Of a stretch of 28,425 nucleotides of DNA, positions 22,730 through 28,425 are shown piece after piece. Source of the stretch: a virus; the IMG/VR virus record IMGVR_UViG_3300024265_000174, positions 1-28,425 of that record; one strand, given 5' to 3'. Position 1 is the stretch's first letter, and each line of letters starts with the position of its first letter. A program made the position numbers and the translations under genes. A model generated the notes under the pieces. The model saw only the letters and a list, made by a program, of their open reading frames with translations. It was not told the DNA's origin and made no database searches.

Positions 22730-23515
22730 TTACGCCTTCGTGATGAGATCGTCATCGAAGCTGAAGGGGCGGGCGTCATCCCCAAGCCAGTCTTCATCCT
22801 GGACCATCTCGACGGCAGCACGCTTGTTCTTCGACTTGCGTGCCTGCTGCAAGACCAGCGCAGGTAGATCCTCGACGGAAATGCCCTTCCGGTGCTTGGA
22901 ACCCTTCAGAAGCGTAGTGATGTAGCCCTCGACCTCCTCAGAGACCTCGTCGCTAGCCTCATCCCCAGCCTCAGTCTCGTCCTCATCTTCCTCGACAGGG
23001 CGCGGACGCTTCCTCTTGGTCTTCTTCCCCTCTCCAGGCATGCTATGAATCTCGCTGACGTTGACGACGCTACGGGGGCGGGCATCATCTTCGTCATCAG
23101 CCAACCCAGACCTCTTGGGCTGAGGGACAGCGACGAAGTGAGCGTTGAGGCCTACGACATTGTCATAGTCTTCGAGCTTCTTGGCTGGGAAGCCTGCATT
23201 GACCAACGACGCCAAGAATAGTGTCGCGTTGGCAGTAGCGCCCAGACCCTTAGCACGAGAATTCGGGGCACGGCAGAAGCCTGACCCGTCTTTCTTGGGC
23301 CGAATGCGCTTGAGCTGTCCTGCGCTGAGATACTGTTCGACTTCATCACCATCATCGACATCCACTACCATACGGATAGCTGGTGACTCATCGTACTTGC
23401 CATCGTAGTCAAACGTCGTAGCCTCGAAGGCTGTGATTGTCCCATCTACATCATCAAGGAACCCGCCAACCTCAGCGTCTGCTGGGTTAGAACTGATCGA
23501 CTCTTCTCTCGCCAT
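22730..23515 (-). CDS. Candidate ssDNA-binding protein with acidic linker
   Basis: A 261-residue protein. The N-terminal 140 residues are beta-rich and could be an OB-like domain (GTITAFEATTFDYDGKY, AIRMVVDVDDGDEVEQYLS). A basic patch (KKTKRKRPRP) and a long Glu/Asp-rich stretch follow (EEDEDETEAGDEASDE). Next comes a compact helical domain (VEGYITTLLKGSKHRKGISV, LVLQQARKSKNKRAAVEM), and the protein ends ARPFSFDDDLITKA, an acidic end like that of SSBs. I infer ssDNA binding from layout and from its position beside recombination nuclease and helicase genes; no signature proves it. AGGAGATATAG precedes the ATG. Confidence 0.62.
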   Translation of the reverse strand: MAREESISSNPADAEVGGFLDDVDGTITAFEATTFDYDGKYDESPAIRMVVDVDDGDEVEQYLSAGQLKRIRPKKDGSGFCRAPNSRAKGLGATANATLFLASLVNAGFPAKKLEDYDNVVGLNAHFVAVPQPKRSGLADDEDDARPRSVVNVSEIHSMPGEGKKTKRKRPRPVEEDEDETEAGDEASDEVSEEVEGYITTLLKGSKHRKGISVEDLPALVLQQARKSKNKRAAVEMVQDEDWLGDDARPFSFDDDLITKA

Positions 23516-23530
23516 ATCTATATCTCCTAG

Positions 23531-25117
23531 CTAGGTAGTCCTGTGAAGACTATCACAGGTTTGTCCCCGAGTCAAATGCTGTGGTGGTGCTGGGGCACTG
23601 GTACACCGTTGTACAGCTTGCCAGAACCACTGCGGGGCGAACTTGCGATAGCGCCGACGCAGCCAGCCGAAGTGACTGTCGAGAATGAACGTTTCACACT
23701 GGTCATCAATAGCTCTCATGCAGCGGCCAGTAGTCTGCACAAGTGTCATCATTGTTAGGTAGAGGGCATAATGTTTGTCCCTCTTCTCCCTTGCACGCAG
23801 GACTTTGGAAGTCGAGTCGGGGAAGGGAATCTTGGGTACGATCTGGTACTCAGCGTCAGTGAACTTGAAGTCTACGCCTGTCGTTACGGTGGGGCTCACT
23901 AGGATCGCAGGGTACTTCGAGTTACGGAACCTGGTGATGGCTTCCTCAGTACCACCCGGTGTGTGGGTGATCATGTGAGCACCATACTTGCTCCTCTTAG
24001 CAATGTCACGGCATCGTTTGTACGACACCCCATGGATGATCCCTTTTCGATCTAGCCTAGTCCCAATGATACTGTCGATTGTACCACGCCAACACTTAAG
24101 GTCTACTTCTGTGTTGTTGTAGCTCAAGGCTGTAATAGGGAGGTAGTAGATCGGACGGCGGGATACTGGGAAGGTTGACTCATACTCGTTGAAGTCGTAG
24201 TCATACTCACTCTTGATGCCTAGCATAGACATTGTCCGTGGCCGGACAGTCGCAGACGTGAAGATGACATCCCGAACACCACAGAACAGATAGCTCTCAG
24301 CAAACTCCGATGGGTTGATAATGTCCCACCTAGCCCCCCTACCATCATGCTCGTATACCCAGTCTTGCTCAAACCCCATGAGGAGTCGGTTGATCTTGGT
24401 AGACAAGAGCTTCCAGTGGATGACATTATCTAGCATCCTCTCTAGCTTTAGCATAGCACCTACCCTAACTAGGGCAAGACGTGCCCACTCACGCCAGCTA
24501 GATATACCAGGGTAGCCCACTCCTAGGACCATAATATCCTGGTCGGAGATGTGGACTCCTAGAAACTTGGCTAGCTCGTCAGGAGCTGCATGGGCCTCAT
24601 CAAGGATTAGTGTCTCAGTTGGGCCAAGTCCTTCGCCATAGGCATGCTGGTGCAACCAGTAGCTGTAGTTGGTGACCACTAGTGATGAACCGACTGCAGC
24701 TCGGTAGGCATCATAGTATGGACAACCATCCTTCCGGTAGACACATGTGACACCAGCTTTGCAGTAGCCCTTGTCTGCCGTCCTCATAGCATAGGTAGGG
24801 GGCTTACCATCTGGGGGCGGCAGGATACATCTGTAGTTGTTGGCGCCACGAATATCGACGAAGCCATCCTCCATGCCAGTATGTACACCAAAGTCAGACA
24901 TTATTTGAGTCTGCAAGCTCTTGGTCGATGTCAGGACTACAGTACGACTCTGGTTGAGCAGAGCATACGCGGTGTAACCCAGGCTTTTACCTGAACCCGT
25001 GGGGGCCACGTATGCCTTGAACCGCACATCCGATTCGATGAGATCCCAGAGTGCATCATATTGTCCTTGTCGCCAGTGCTCATATCTCTTGGGCAGACCT
25101 ATGCCATGGGGCGTCAT
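23531..25117 (-). CDS. XPD/DinG-type Fe-S DNA helicase, SF2
   Basis: A 528-residue superfamily 2 helicase. Walker A is APTGSGKS (38-45), the DEAH box is at 173-176, motif III-like FTSAT at 286-290, motif V LVSPTVTTGVDF (406-417), and motif VI QTTGRCMRA (461-469). Between Walker A and DEAH lie four cysteines (97, 119, 125, 132: NNYRC, GYC, TC, GC), the position and number of the Fe-S cluster ligands in XPD and DinG. Such enzymes unwind 5' to 3'. The size suits a compact phage member. The start overlaps the upstream TGA by ATGA, and the ribosome site is weak, so translation probably depends on coupling. It precedes the SSB-like gene on the same strand. Confidence 0.9.
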   Translation of the reverse strand: MTPHGIGLPKRYEHWRQGQYDALWDLIESDVRFKAYVAPTGSGKSLGYTAYALLNQSRTVVLTSTKSLQTQIMSDFGVHTGMEDGFVDIRGANNYRCILPPPDGKPPTYAMRTADKGYCKAGVTCVYRKDGCPYYDAYRAAVGSSLVVTNYSYWLHQHAYGEGLGPTETLILDEAHAAPDELAKFLGVHISDQDIMVLGVGYPGISSWREWARLALVRVGAMLKLERMLDNVIHWKLLSTKINRLLMGFEQDWVYEHDGRGARWDIINPSEFAESYLFCGVRDVIFTSATVRPRTMSMLGIKSEYDYDFNEYESTFPVSRRPIYYLPITALSYNNTEVDLKCWRGTIDSIIGTRLDRKGIIHGVSYKRCRDIAKRSKYGAHMITHTPGGTEEAITRFRNSKYPAILVSPTVTTGVDFKFTDAEYQIVPKIPFPDSTSKVLRAREKRDKHYALYLTMMTLVQTTGRCMRAIDDQCETFILDSHFGWLRRRYRKFAPQWFWQAVQRCTSAPAPPQHLTRGQTCDSLHRTT

Positions 25118-25728
25118 ATGTATCTCAACGGCATGATCGTCTCGAAGAGATCCGGATGCTCGATGATATAGTCACCGATGTCGTCAGGTTGTGCACGAGA
25201 AGGGCTCGCCCCAATCCAGATATCAACCTCATCGAAGCAGCGAGCAACGAGGTACGAGCAGATGGGGTACCGGTCCAACTTCGCCAGACGACGGAAGAGA
25301 TACGTGTCAAATAGCATCCGGTCTAACGCATGCGCCAGTATCTTGAGAACTCCATACTGGTTGCCGTAGAAGTCCAAGGCCTTGTCTACAACAACAAGCC
25401 GTTGCTCAGACATCAGGCGCCTACGTCGGTAGATCGCCACTCTTGAAGTATCACCATGGTAGAATCTCCAGAACCGTCCAGTACGAACACGCCAGAGTGC
25501 CTCCATAGATATTGCCCTAAACAAAGTCGTGTTATTGAGAAACAACCCTGCATGGTTGAACAGTGTTGGCTCTTCCCCTTTACTCCGCTGGAACCACCGA
25601 ATGATCCTTGCTTTGATAGAGTTGCCTTGAGTCAGGAAGATGTCTCCCCTCTGGACCTCAAGTACACTGTTCCCTCTACCCAACTCCTCAGCTACGTCAA
25701 GTCTCGACATCCTACCTGTTCTAAGCAT
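25114..25728 (-). CDS. Permuted NlpC/P60-like papain-fold hydrolase
   Basis: A 204-residue protein with the residue order of permuted NlpC/P60 families (YiiX/YaeF or poxvirus G6R type). There is QRGDIFLTQGN with Gly-Asp at 28-29, a His in FNHAGLF (58-62, His59) followed by strands and an acidic ISMEAL, and near the C-terminus YPICSYLVARCFDEVD with the candidate nucleophile Cys157. In permuted members the His precedes the Cys, as seen here. Such enzymes hydrolyse peptide, amide or lipid-amide bonds. It has no signal peptide and is coupled by ATGA to the helicase gene, so a cytosolic or envelope target cannot be settled. AAGGA precedes the ATG at 8 nt. Confidence 0.75.
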   Translation of the reverse strand: MLRTGRMSRLDVAEELGRGNSVLEVQRGDIFLTQGNSIKARIIRWFQRSKGEEPTLFNHAGLFLNNTTLFRAISMEALWRVRTGRFWRFYHGDTSRVAIYRRRRLMSEQRLVVVDKALDFYGNQYGVLKILAHALDRMLFDTYLFRRLAKLDRYPICSYLVARCFDEVDIWIGASPSRAQPDDIGDYIIEHPDLFETIMPLRYI

Positions 25729-25730
25729 CG

Positions 25731-25898
25731 TTACTGTCCTTTCCCAGGTCTTTTAGCTGGCCACAACCCATTCCTGCAGGGCCAGCAGAACATGAGAGCC
25801 TTGTACTTGGCATCCCTACACTGGTACCTATCGTGTGCATACTCCATGCCACAACGAGGGCACCTGTGGACGTGGTAGTACATGACGTACTTGCCCAT
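25731..25898 (-). CDS. Micro zinc-ribbon protein, 55 aa
   Basis: A short gene that must be read in the frame starting at the ATG at 25898, with AGGAG seven bases upstream in GAGGAGTAGAAC, the same bases that encode the end of the previous gene. The product is basic with HRCPRCGMEYAHDRYQC and FCWPCRNG: two C-x-x-C pairs, a zinc ribbon. The TAA at 25731-25733 ends just before the next gene. A longer frame on the same strand covering the region lacks these cysteines and is a shadow. DNA or RNA contact, or an adaptor role in transcription, would be usual for such proteins. Confidence 0.75.
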   Translation of the reverse strand: MGKYVMYYHVHRCPRCGMEYAHDRYQCRDAKYKALMFCWPCRNGLWPAKRPGKGQ

Positions 25899-25901
25899 GT
25901 T

Positions 25902-26087
25902 CTACTCCTCAGAGTACCGTTCCATTGCATCCCAAAGAGTCTCAGCTGCATAGTGGTGAGCTATAGACCGTACTCTAAGAGAATCTGGACCCCCACCGTG
26001 GTATGCCATACCATCCTTAACAGAGTGAAGGATGTGCTCACCTCTCCACTTCTCCAAGAACTTCAAGACCTCCTTAGCATCCTCCAT
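25902..26087 (-). CDS. Small acidic helical protein, 61 aa
   Basis: The ATG at 26087 (or the adjoining GTG at 26090) lies after AAGGGG. The product (MEDAKEVLKFLEKWRGEHIL, HGGGPDSLRVRSIAHHYA, ETLWDAMERYSEE) is helical, with a His-rich centre. No known domain. It ends with TAG at 25902, three bases upstream of the zinc-ribbon start, and its last codons contain that gene's ribosome site. A small regulatory or inhibitory protein is typical for this part of phage genomes, but nothing specific is shown. Confidence 0.7.
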   Translation of the reverse strand: MEDAKEVLKFLEKWRGEHILHSVKDGMAYHGGGPDSLRVRSIAHHYAAETLWDAMERYSEE

Positions 26088-26101
26088 CACGATACCCCTT
26101 C

Positions 26102-26794
26102 CTAGGCCACTTCCATTTCCTCGTACGCTTCTTGCTCTTGTATGATATCAGTCACCTCTCTTTCTTTCGGCTTCGTAGACTTGGGGGTCAAACCAACTGG
26201 GACGTTCGTATGTAGAGCACGCAACAGTGTCTGCACACGATCTTCATCTGCTCTGCCAAGAGTAGCTGTTATTGTCACTAGGTCATCGTCGCCCGTGTGC
26301 AACTCCCAGTCTGTGATCCACAGTTCAACAGTAGTGATACAGTCGTCAGTATAGAGTAGCCTACGGACGTCAGGTTCCTCATTGTCTAGTATCTCGAAGA
26401 GTGGAGCTACATCACCTTGCTCGATCTTGTTAAGACCTTCGATAGCGTCAATACGCTCTAGTGCCCGGAGTTGTACTTGGACACTACCTCTAGTCAAGAG
26501 TTGGTGTAACGCCTTCACGCGGTCTTTGAGAGGGACCTTCTGGCGGAGGAGCTTGCGGTAGTCTTTCAGGGCAAGCTCTTGCTCTTCCTGTTTCTCTTTG
26601 GGGGTTGAAGGAGGGAGTCGGGGCTCGATAGCCGCTAGCGCCCGTTTGGCAAGGTGTCGCTTGATGTCTGCGATCCACCGCCGGTCTATCTTGCACTGTT
26701 CAGCAATCTCTTGACCCTGGAGCTTGCCCTCGGCCAAGAGTCGCTCGACTTTGTCTAGGAGCTTTGGGTCGAGCTTGGAGACGTTACGGCCCAT
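26102..26794 (-). CDS. HTH protein, possible terminase small subunit or regulator
   Basis: A 230-residue protein. Start at the ATG at 26794, with a fine ribosome site (AGGAGGTAAAG); the longer frame from 26839 is not used. Residues 24-48 (KLQGQEIAEQCKIDRRWIADIKRHL) read as a helix-turn-helix. A charged helical region follows (EEQELALKDYRKLLRQKVPLKD), then leucine-rich helices (RVKALHQLLTRGSVQVQLRALERI), as in the oligomerisation part of small terminase subunits. The rest is beta-rich and acidic. Both a terminase small subunit and a transcription regulator fit; the large terminase is not in the window to help decide. Confidence 0.65.
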   Translation of the reverse strand: MGRNVSKLDPKLLDKVERLLAEGKLQGQEIAEQCKIDRRWIADIKRHLAKRALAAIEPRLPPSTPKEKQEEQELALKDYRKLLRQKVPLKDRVKALHQLLTRGSVQVQLRALERIDAIEGLNKIEQGDVAPLFEILDNEEPDVRRLLYTDDCITTVELWITDWELHTGDDDLVTITATLGRADEDRVQTLLRALHTNVPVGLTPKSTKPKEREVTDIIQEQEAYEEMEVA

Positions 26795-26972
26795 CTTTAC
26801 CTCCTGCGTCTGGTCCACAACAACCGGGGACCTTCCCACCTACGAGTTGTTTGAGATAGGAAAGGCCACGACTGAACCATTGAGAACGACAGTTGGAGCA
26901 AAACCAATGGCCACACATAGAACAGTATGCAACCTTACGTCGGTAGCCGCATAGGTGACACTTACCTATCAA
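26784..26972 (-). CDS. Small zinc-finger-like protein, 62 aa
   Basis: TTG start at 26972 overlapping the upstream TGA (TTGA). The sequence starts MIGKCHLCGYRRKVAYCSMC and continues GHWFCSNCRSQWFSR: three C-x-x-C pairs and a His, giving ligands for two zinc ions. The C-terminus is Gly/Pro-rich with a last Cys pair (GCCGPDAG). It overlaps the HTH gene by 11 nt, and its 3' end holds that gene's ribosome site. Nucleic acid or protein binding is likely. The weak ribosome site and TTG start suggest low expression by coupling. Confidence 0.72.
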   Translation of the reverse strand: MIGKCHLCGYRRKVAYCSMCGHWFCSNCRSQWFSRGLSYLKQLVGGKVPGCCGPDAGGKDGP

Positions 26973-27214
26973 TTAGCCATCTTCATAGACAAAAACTGCT
27001 CTAGTATCCGTTCCATCTTTACTACGCGCTCCATCATATTGTCCATAGTCTGGTAGACCATGAACGTGCCCCGAGAAGTAGACTCTAAAGTCCGTTGTAT
27101 CTCTACCAGTTGCTCAGCTTGCTTGCACAATGTCAAACAGACGTTGGCGTGACTGAGTGCCAAGTCAGAGAACTGGATCAACAGTGTTTCTAGTCTTTGG
27201 TCGGGCTTGAGCAC
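26969..27214 (-). CDS. Helical coiled-coil protein, 81 aa
   Basis: The GTG at 27214 (MLKPDQRLETLLIQFSDLAL) is chosen because AAGGAG is about five bases upstream; the frame is open further but has no site. The whole product is helical with heptads (CKQAEQLVEIQRTLEST, MVYQTMDNMMERVVKMERIL), Met-rich, with two Cys. It probably forms a coiled coil. It overlaps the previous gene by 25 nt and the next by 4 nt. No family recognised. Confidence 0.68.
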   Translation of the reverse strand: MLKPDQRLETLLIQFSDLALSHANVCLTLCKQAEQLVEIQRTLESTSRGTFMVYQTMDNMMERVVKMERILEQFLSMKMAN

Positions 27215-27519
27215 TTGCTCTCCTTCCCCCTCGAAAGATACTGTCGCCACACTGCACGACGACCTGCGGTTGACCAACCACAAAGCGCCTCTGCGAGTGC
27301 GATCTTTCGACCCTTCGACTTGCTAAACTGATCATGTACAGAACACTGAGCATAACCAGAGGATTGTAAGATACCCTCGATAAGTATCGTACAGCATGTC
27401 TGTGTCTTCATCAGCGGGATTCGGTGTCTGCTACCGATGCGAGTGACACTACGGGACTTCCATGCGACTGCTGGTGGATCAAAGTGCTCATGCTTGAAAC
27501 TGATTGTCACATCTTCCAC
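27190..27519 (-). CDS. Small basic phage protein, 109 aa
   Basis: GTG start at 27519 with TAGGAGGATAACAA, an excellent ribosome site. The C-terminal half, SKGRKIALAEALCGWSTAGRR followed by AVWRQYLSR, has the 'GrKiALarAL....R..vW..Y' pattern common in small phage early proteins. The N-terminal half is mostly beta. No named function. It starts in the short divergent interval shared with the regulator on the + strand, so its transcription may be controlled there. Confidence 0.72.
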   Translation of the reverse strand: MEDVTISFKHEHFDPPAVAWKSRSVTRIGSRHRIPLMKTQTCCTILIEGILQSSGYAQCSVHDQFSKSKGRKIALAEALCGWSTAGRRAVWRQYLSRGKESKCSSPTKD

Positions 27520-27548
27520 TTGTTATCCTCCTAGGCAAATGGTATGCT
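27520..27548 (+). promoter_or_regulatory. Promoter for the XRE-type regulator
   Basis: TTGTTA at 27520-27525 and TATGCT at 27543-27548, separated by 17 bp, fit a sigma-70 type -35/-10 pair, though each hexamer is imperfect. Transcription would begin near 27555-27558, that is at or beside the ATG at 27558. The interval also holds CCTAGG and GCTAGC palindromes that could serve as operator half-sites. The match is by eye. Confidence 0.45.
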
Positions 27549-27557
27549 AGCCTCCTC

Positions 27558-27800
27558 ATGAGAAAGAGTAAGAGTGATCCATACGTGTTCCCTAGCCTAT
27601 CACAAATGGCGGAGGCCACGGGTCTATCCATGAGCCACCTCTCCCGTCTGCTGAGACGAGAGAGGCGACCGTCATGGGAGTCGGCATGTATCCTAGCCGA
27701 CTATTTCAGAGTCTCACTGGACGAGCTGCGAGTCATGATGCGCGACCAGAGAGCATCGTTGATCTCGAGGCTCAGTCGCAGACGTCGGCCAAGCCAGTGA
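27558..27800 (+). CDS. XRE/Cro-type HTH regulator, 80 aa, near-leaderless
   Basis: The only early-side gene on the + strand. Residues 13-60 form a Cro/CI-type HTH (SLSQMAEATGLSMSHLSRLL, RPSWESACILADYFRVSLDEL). The protein has a very basic end (SRLSRRRRPSQ) and no oligomerisation or cleavage domain, so it is like a Cro or small repressor. The start is the ATG at 27558. No ribosome site exists upstream, and a promoter-like pair would put the transcript start at or beside the ATG, as in leaderless repressor mRNAs. The longer frame from a TTG at 27504 is not credible. It likely acts on the short divergent interval 27520-27557. Confidence 0.78.
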   Translation: MRKSKSDPYVFPSLSQMAEATGLSMSHLSRLLRRERRPSWESACILADYFRVSLDELRVMMRDQRASLISRLSRRRRPSQ

Positions 27801-28027
27801 GCCAAGCGGTAGCGCCGGGTAGACAACACTCCCGTGAAGTGATCGACTAGAGTAGCACTCACTTGAAGGCTATGCTCACTAGCCGCTAGCTCCCTGTGCA
27901 GCTGGCCGATCTGCTTACGCCCAGACTTCAGCTCTTTTGAGATCTTACGGTGGCCGCGACGCATGGCCCTCTCTACTCGCGACCCCTTGTGTGGACGGCA
28001 GCGTTTGCTGCTTCGTGACTTCTTCAT
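27701..28027 (-). CDS. Basic protein overlapping the regulator in antisense, 108 aa
   Basis: The ATG at 28027 overlaps the TGA of the micro membrane gene by 4 nt and follows AAGGGGTGG. The N-terminal half is very basic (MKKSRSSKRCRPHKGSR, RRGHRKISKELKSGRKQ), and the C-terminal half is helical and hydrophobic-basic (LVDHFTGVLSTRRYRLAHWL). It runs 100 nt under the 3' end of the + strand regulator. Nucleic acid binding is suggested by charge only. The C-terminal part may be an over-extension, but no earlier stop is present. Confidence 0.55.
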   Translation of the reverse strand: MKKSRSSKRCRPHKGSRVERAMRRGHRKISKELKSGRKQIGQLHRELAASEHSLQVSATLVDHFTGVLSTRRYRLAHWLGRRLRLSLEINDALWSRIMTRSSSSETLK

Positions 28028-28122
28028 GACCACCCCTTGAGTATGCAACCCATTCCAATCCAGCCGACTAGGAAGCTGAACGTCACTGCCGCTATGATGA
28101 CAATGACGTTCCAGCAATCCAT
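28024..28122 (-). CDS. Micro membrane protein, 32 aa
   Basis: A frame with ATG at 28122 overlapping the upstream TGA by one base (TGATG) and TGA overlapping the next ATG by 4 nt. The product MDCWNVIVIIAAVTFSFLVG, then WIGMGCILKGWS, is one transmembrane helix with a short basic end. It lacks its own clear ribosome site and would depend on coupling. Very small single-span proteins occur in phage early and lysis regions. It is too short for most gene callers. Confidence 0.5.
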   Translation of the reverse strand: MDCWNVIVIIAAVTFSFLVGWIGMGCILKGWS

Positions 28123-28425
28123 CACTTATCCAGTCGCTTTGCTGCTTGAGTCATGATACGAGCGACCCTCTCCGGTCCACCTCGCTTGCTTGCGAACGCG
28201 AAGAGTCGTGCTACGTGGCCCCGAGCGAAGAGCTTATCGACTCGCTCGCCACACCCACAAAGGCACGGGTAGGGCTTTTCTGCCTTCGACTTCCGGGGGG
28301 CCTTAGCCTTGACTTTAGCTTTGACCTTGGCTTTGACCTTGGCTTTGACCTTGGCTTTGACCTTGGTCTTGGTCTTGGGTTTCACCTTCGGCTTCGCCTT
28401 CGGCTTCGGCTTCGGCTTCGGAGTT
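28122..28425 (-). CDS. Lys-rich DNA-binding-like protein with CxCGCG motif, 5' end outside window
   Basis: Open from the window edge, so the true start lies beyond 28425; a GTG at 28385 is only an internal candidate. The visible N-terminal part is a histone-H1-like tail of alternating Lys with Pro, Ala, Val or Thr (PKPKPKPKAKPK, KVKAKVKAKVKAK). The C-terminal 50 residues contain YPCLCGCGERVDKLFARGHV, a small Cys motif followed by F-x-x-GH, which I recall from small DNA-binding phage proteins, especially of actinobacteria. A nucleoid-like or DNA-condensing role is likely. It is coupled to the micro membrane gene. Confidence 0.7.
   Translation of the reverse strand, partial: TPKPKPKPKAKPKVKPKTKTKVKAKVKAKVKAKVKAKVKAKAPRKSKAEKPYPCLCGCGERVDKLFARGHVARLFAFASKRGGPERVARIMTQAAKRLDK
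28303..28425. repeat. 12-bp and 6-bp tandem repeats in Lys-rich gene
   Basis: A TTTGACCTTGGC unit is repeated about four times from about 28318, with degenerate units either side. Beyond 28384 it gives way to CTTCGG hexamers up to the window edge. On the - strand these code KVKA and KPKP repeats. Slippage-prone, so copy number may vary between strains or be misassembled. Confidence 0.8.

Noticed and set aside
25721-25951. A 76-residue - strand frame over the micro zinc-ribbon gene
   Set aside because: Another frame of the same strand has a ribosome site, correct stop/start spacing and C-x-x-C pairs; this one does not.
28303-28425. Tandem repeats at the right edge as a CRISPR or replication origin
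   Set aside because: The units are contiguous with no spacers and are explained as Lys-rich codons of an open frame.

Overview
The window reads as one contiguous part of a tailed bacteriophage genome, probably a short-tailed (podovirus-like) phage. Genes are tightly packed with constant 1, 4 or 8-nt start/stop overlaps. There are two opposed transcription blocks, no tRNA or rRNA, and no host metabolic genes. The podovirus assignment rests on two adaptor-like proteins, a long tail-hub/nozzle-like protein and three large internal-virion-like proteins. It is an inference, because the genes that would settle it (portal, major capsid, large terminase) are not in the window. The host cannot be told from the sequence. 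No integrase, primase or classical endolysin is visible.

Left block, + strand, 1-14.2 kb (virion assembly): the end of an unknown gene, a small virion-type protein, a GT-A-like glycosyltransferase, a small protein, two adjacent adaptor-like proteins, a virion protein, and a 1550-residue tail protein carrying nested LamG-like lectin domains. These are followed by a spike/fibre with a C-terminal S74 intramolecular chaperone, two small proteins (one with a Cys-Pro tail), and three proteins with the look of ejection/internal virion proteins (one with a membrane segment and Ser-rich linkers, one with a coiled coil, one of 700 residues). Nearly every stop overlaps the next start, so the block behaves as a coupled operon.

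The blocks converge at about 14.2-14.4 kb, where I see no convincing terminator.

Right block, - strand, 28.4 down to 14.4 kb (early and replication genes, read right to left): a Lys-rich DNA-binding-like protein, a micro membrane protein, a basic protein, several small zinc-ribbon and coiled-coil proteins, an HTH protein, an NlpC/P60-like enzyme, a Fe-S XPD/DinG-type helicase, a candidate ssDNA-binding protein, a RecB/Cas4-like nuclease, a Sak4-like ATPase, an ERCC4-type nuclease with HhH motifs, and a fusion of uracil-DNA-glycosylase-like, 3'-5' exonuclease and family A polymerase domains. Together these form a replication and recombination module. Downstream (14.4-17.0 kb) lies an array of very short overlapping genes that share two DNA modules, then a Tat-signal protein and several small accessory proteins. 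The array is more G+C-rich than its surroundings.

One + strand gene interrupts the right block: a small XRE-type regulator at 27.56 kb, with a recognisable promoter that would give an almost leaderless mRNA.

The features judged most unusual are the micro-gene array, the LamG-within-LamG tail protein, the polymerase fusion with an altered glycosylase motif, and the permuted NlpC/P60-like gene coupled to the helicase gene.
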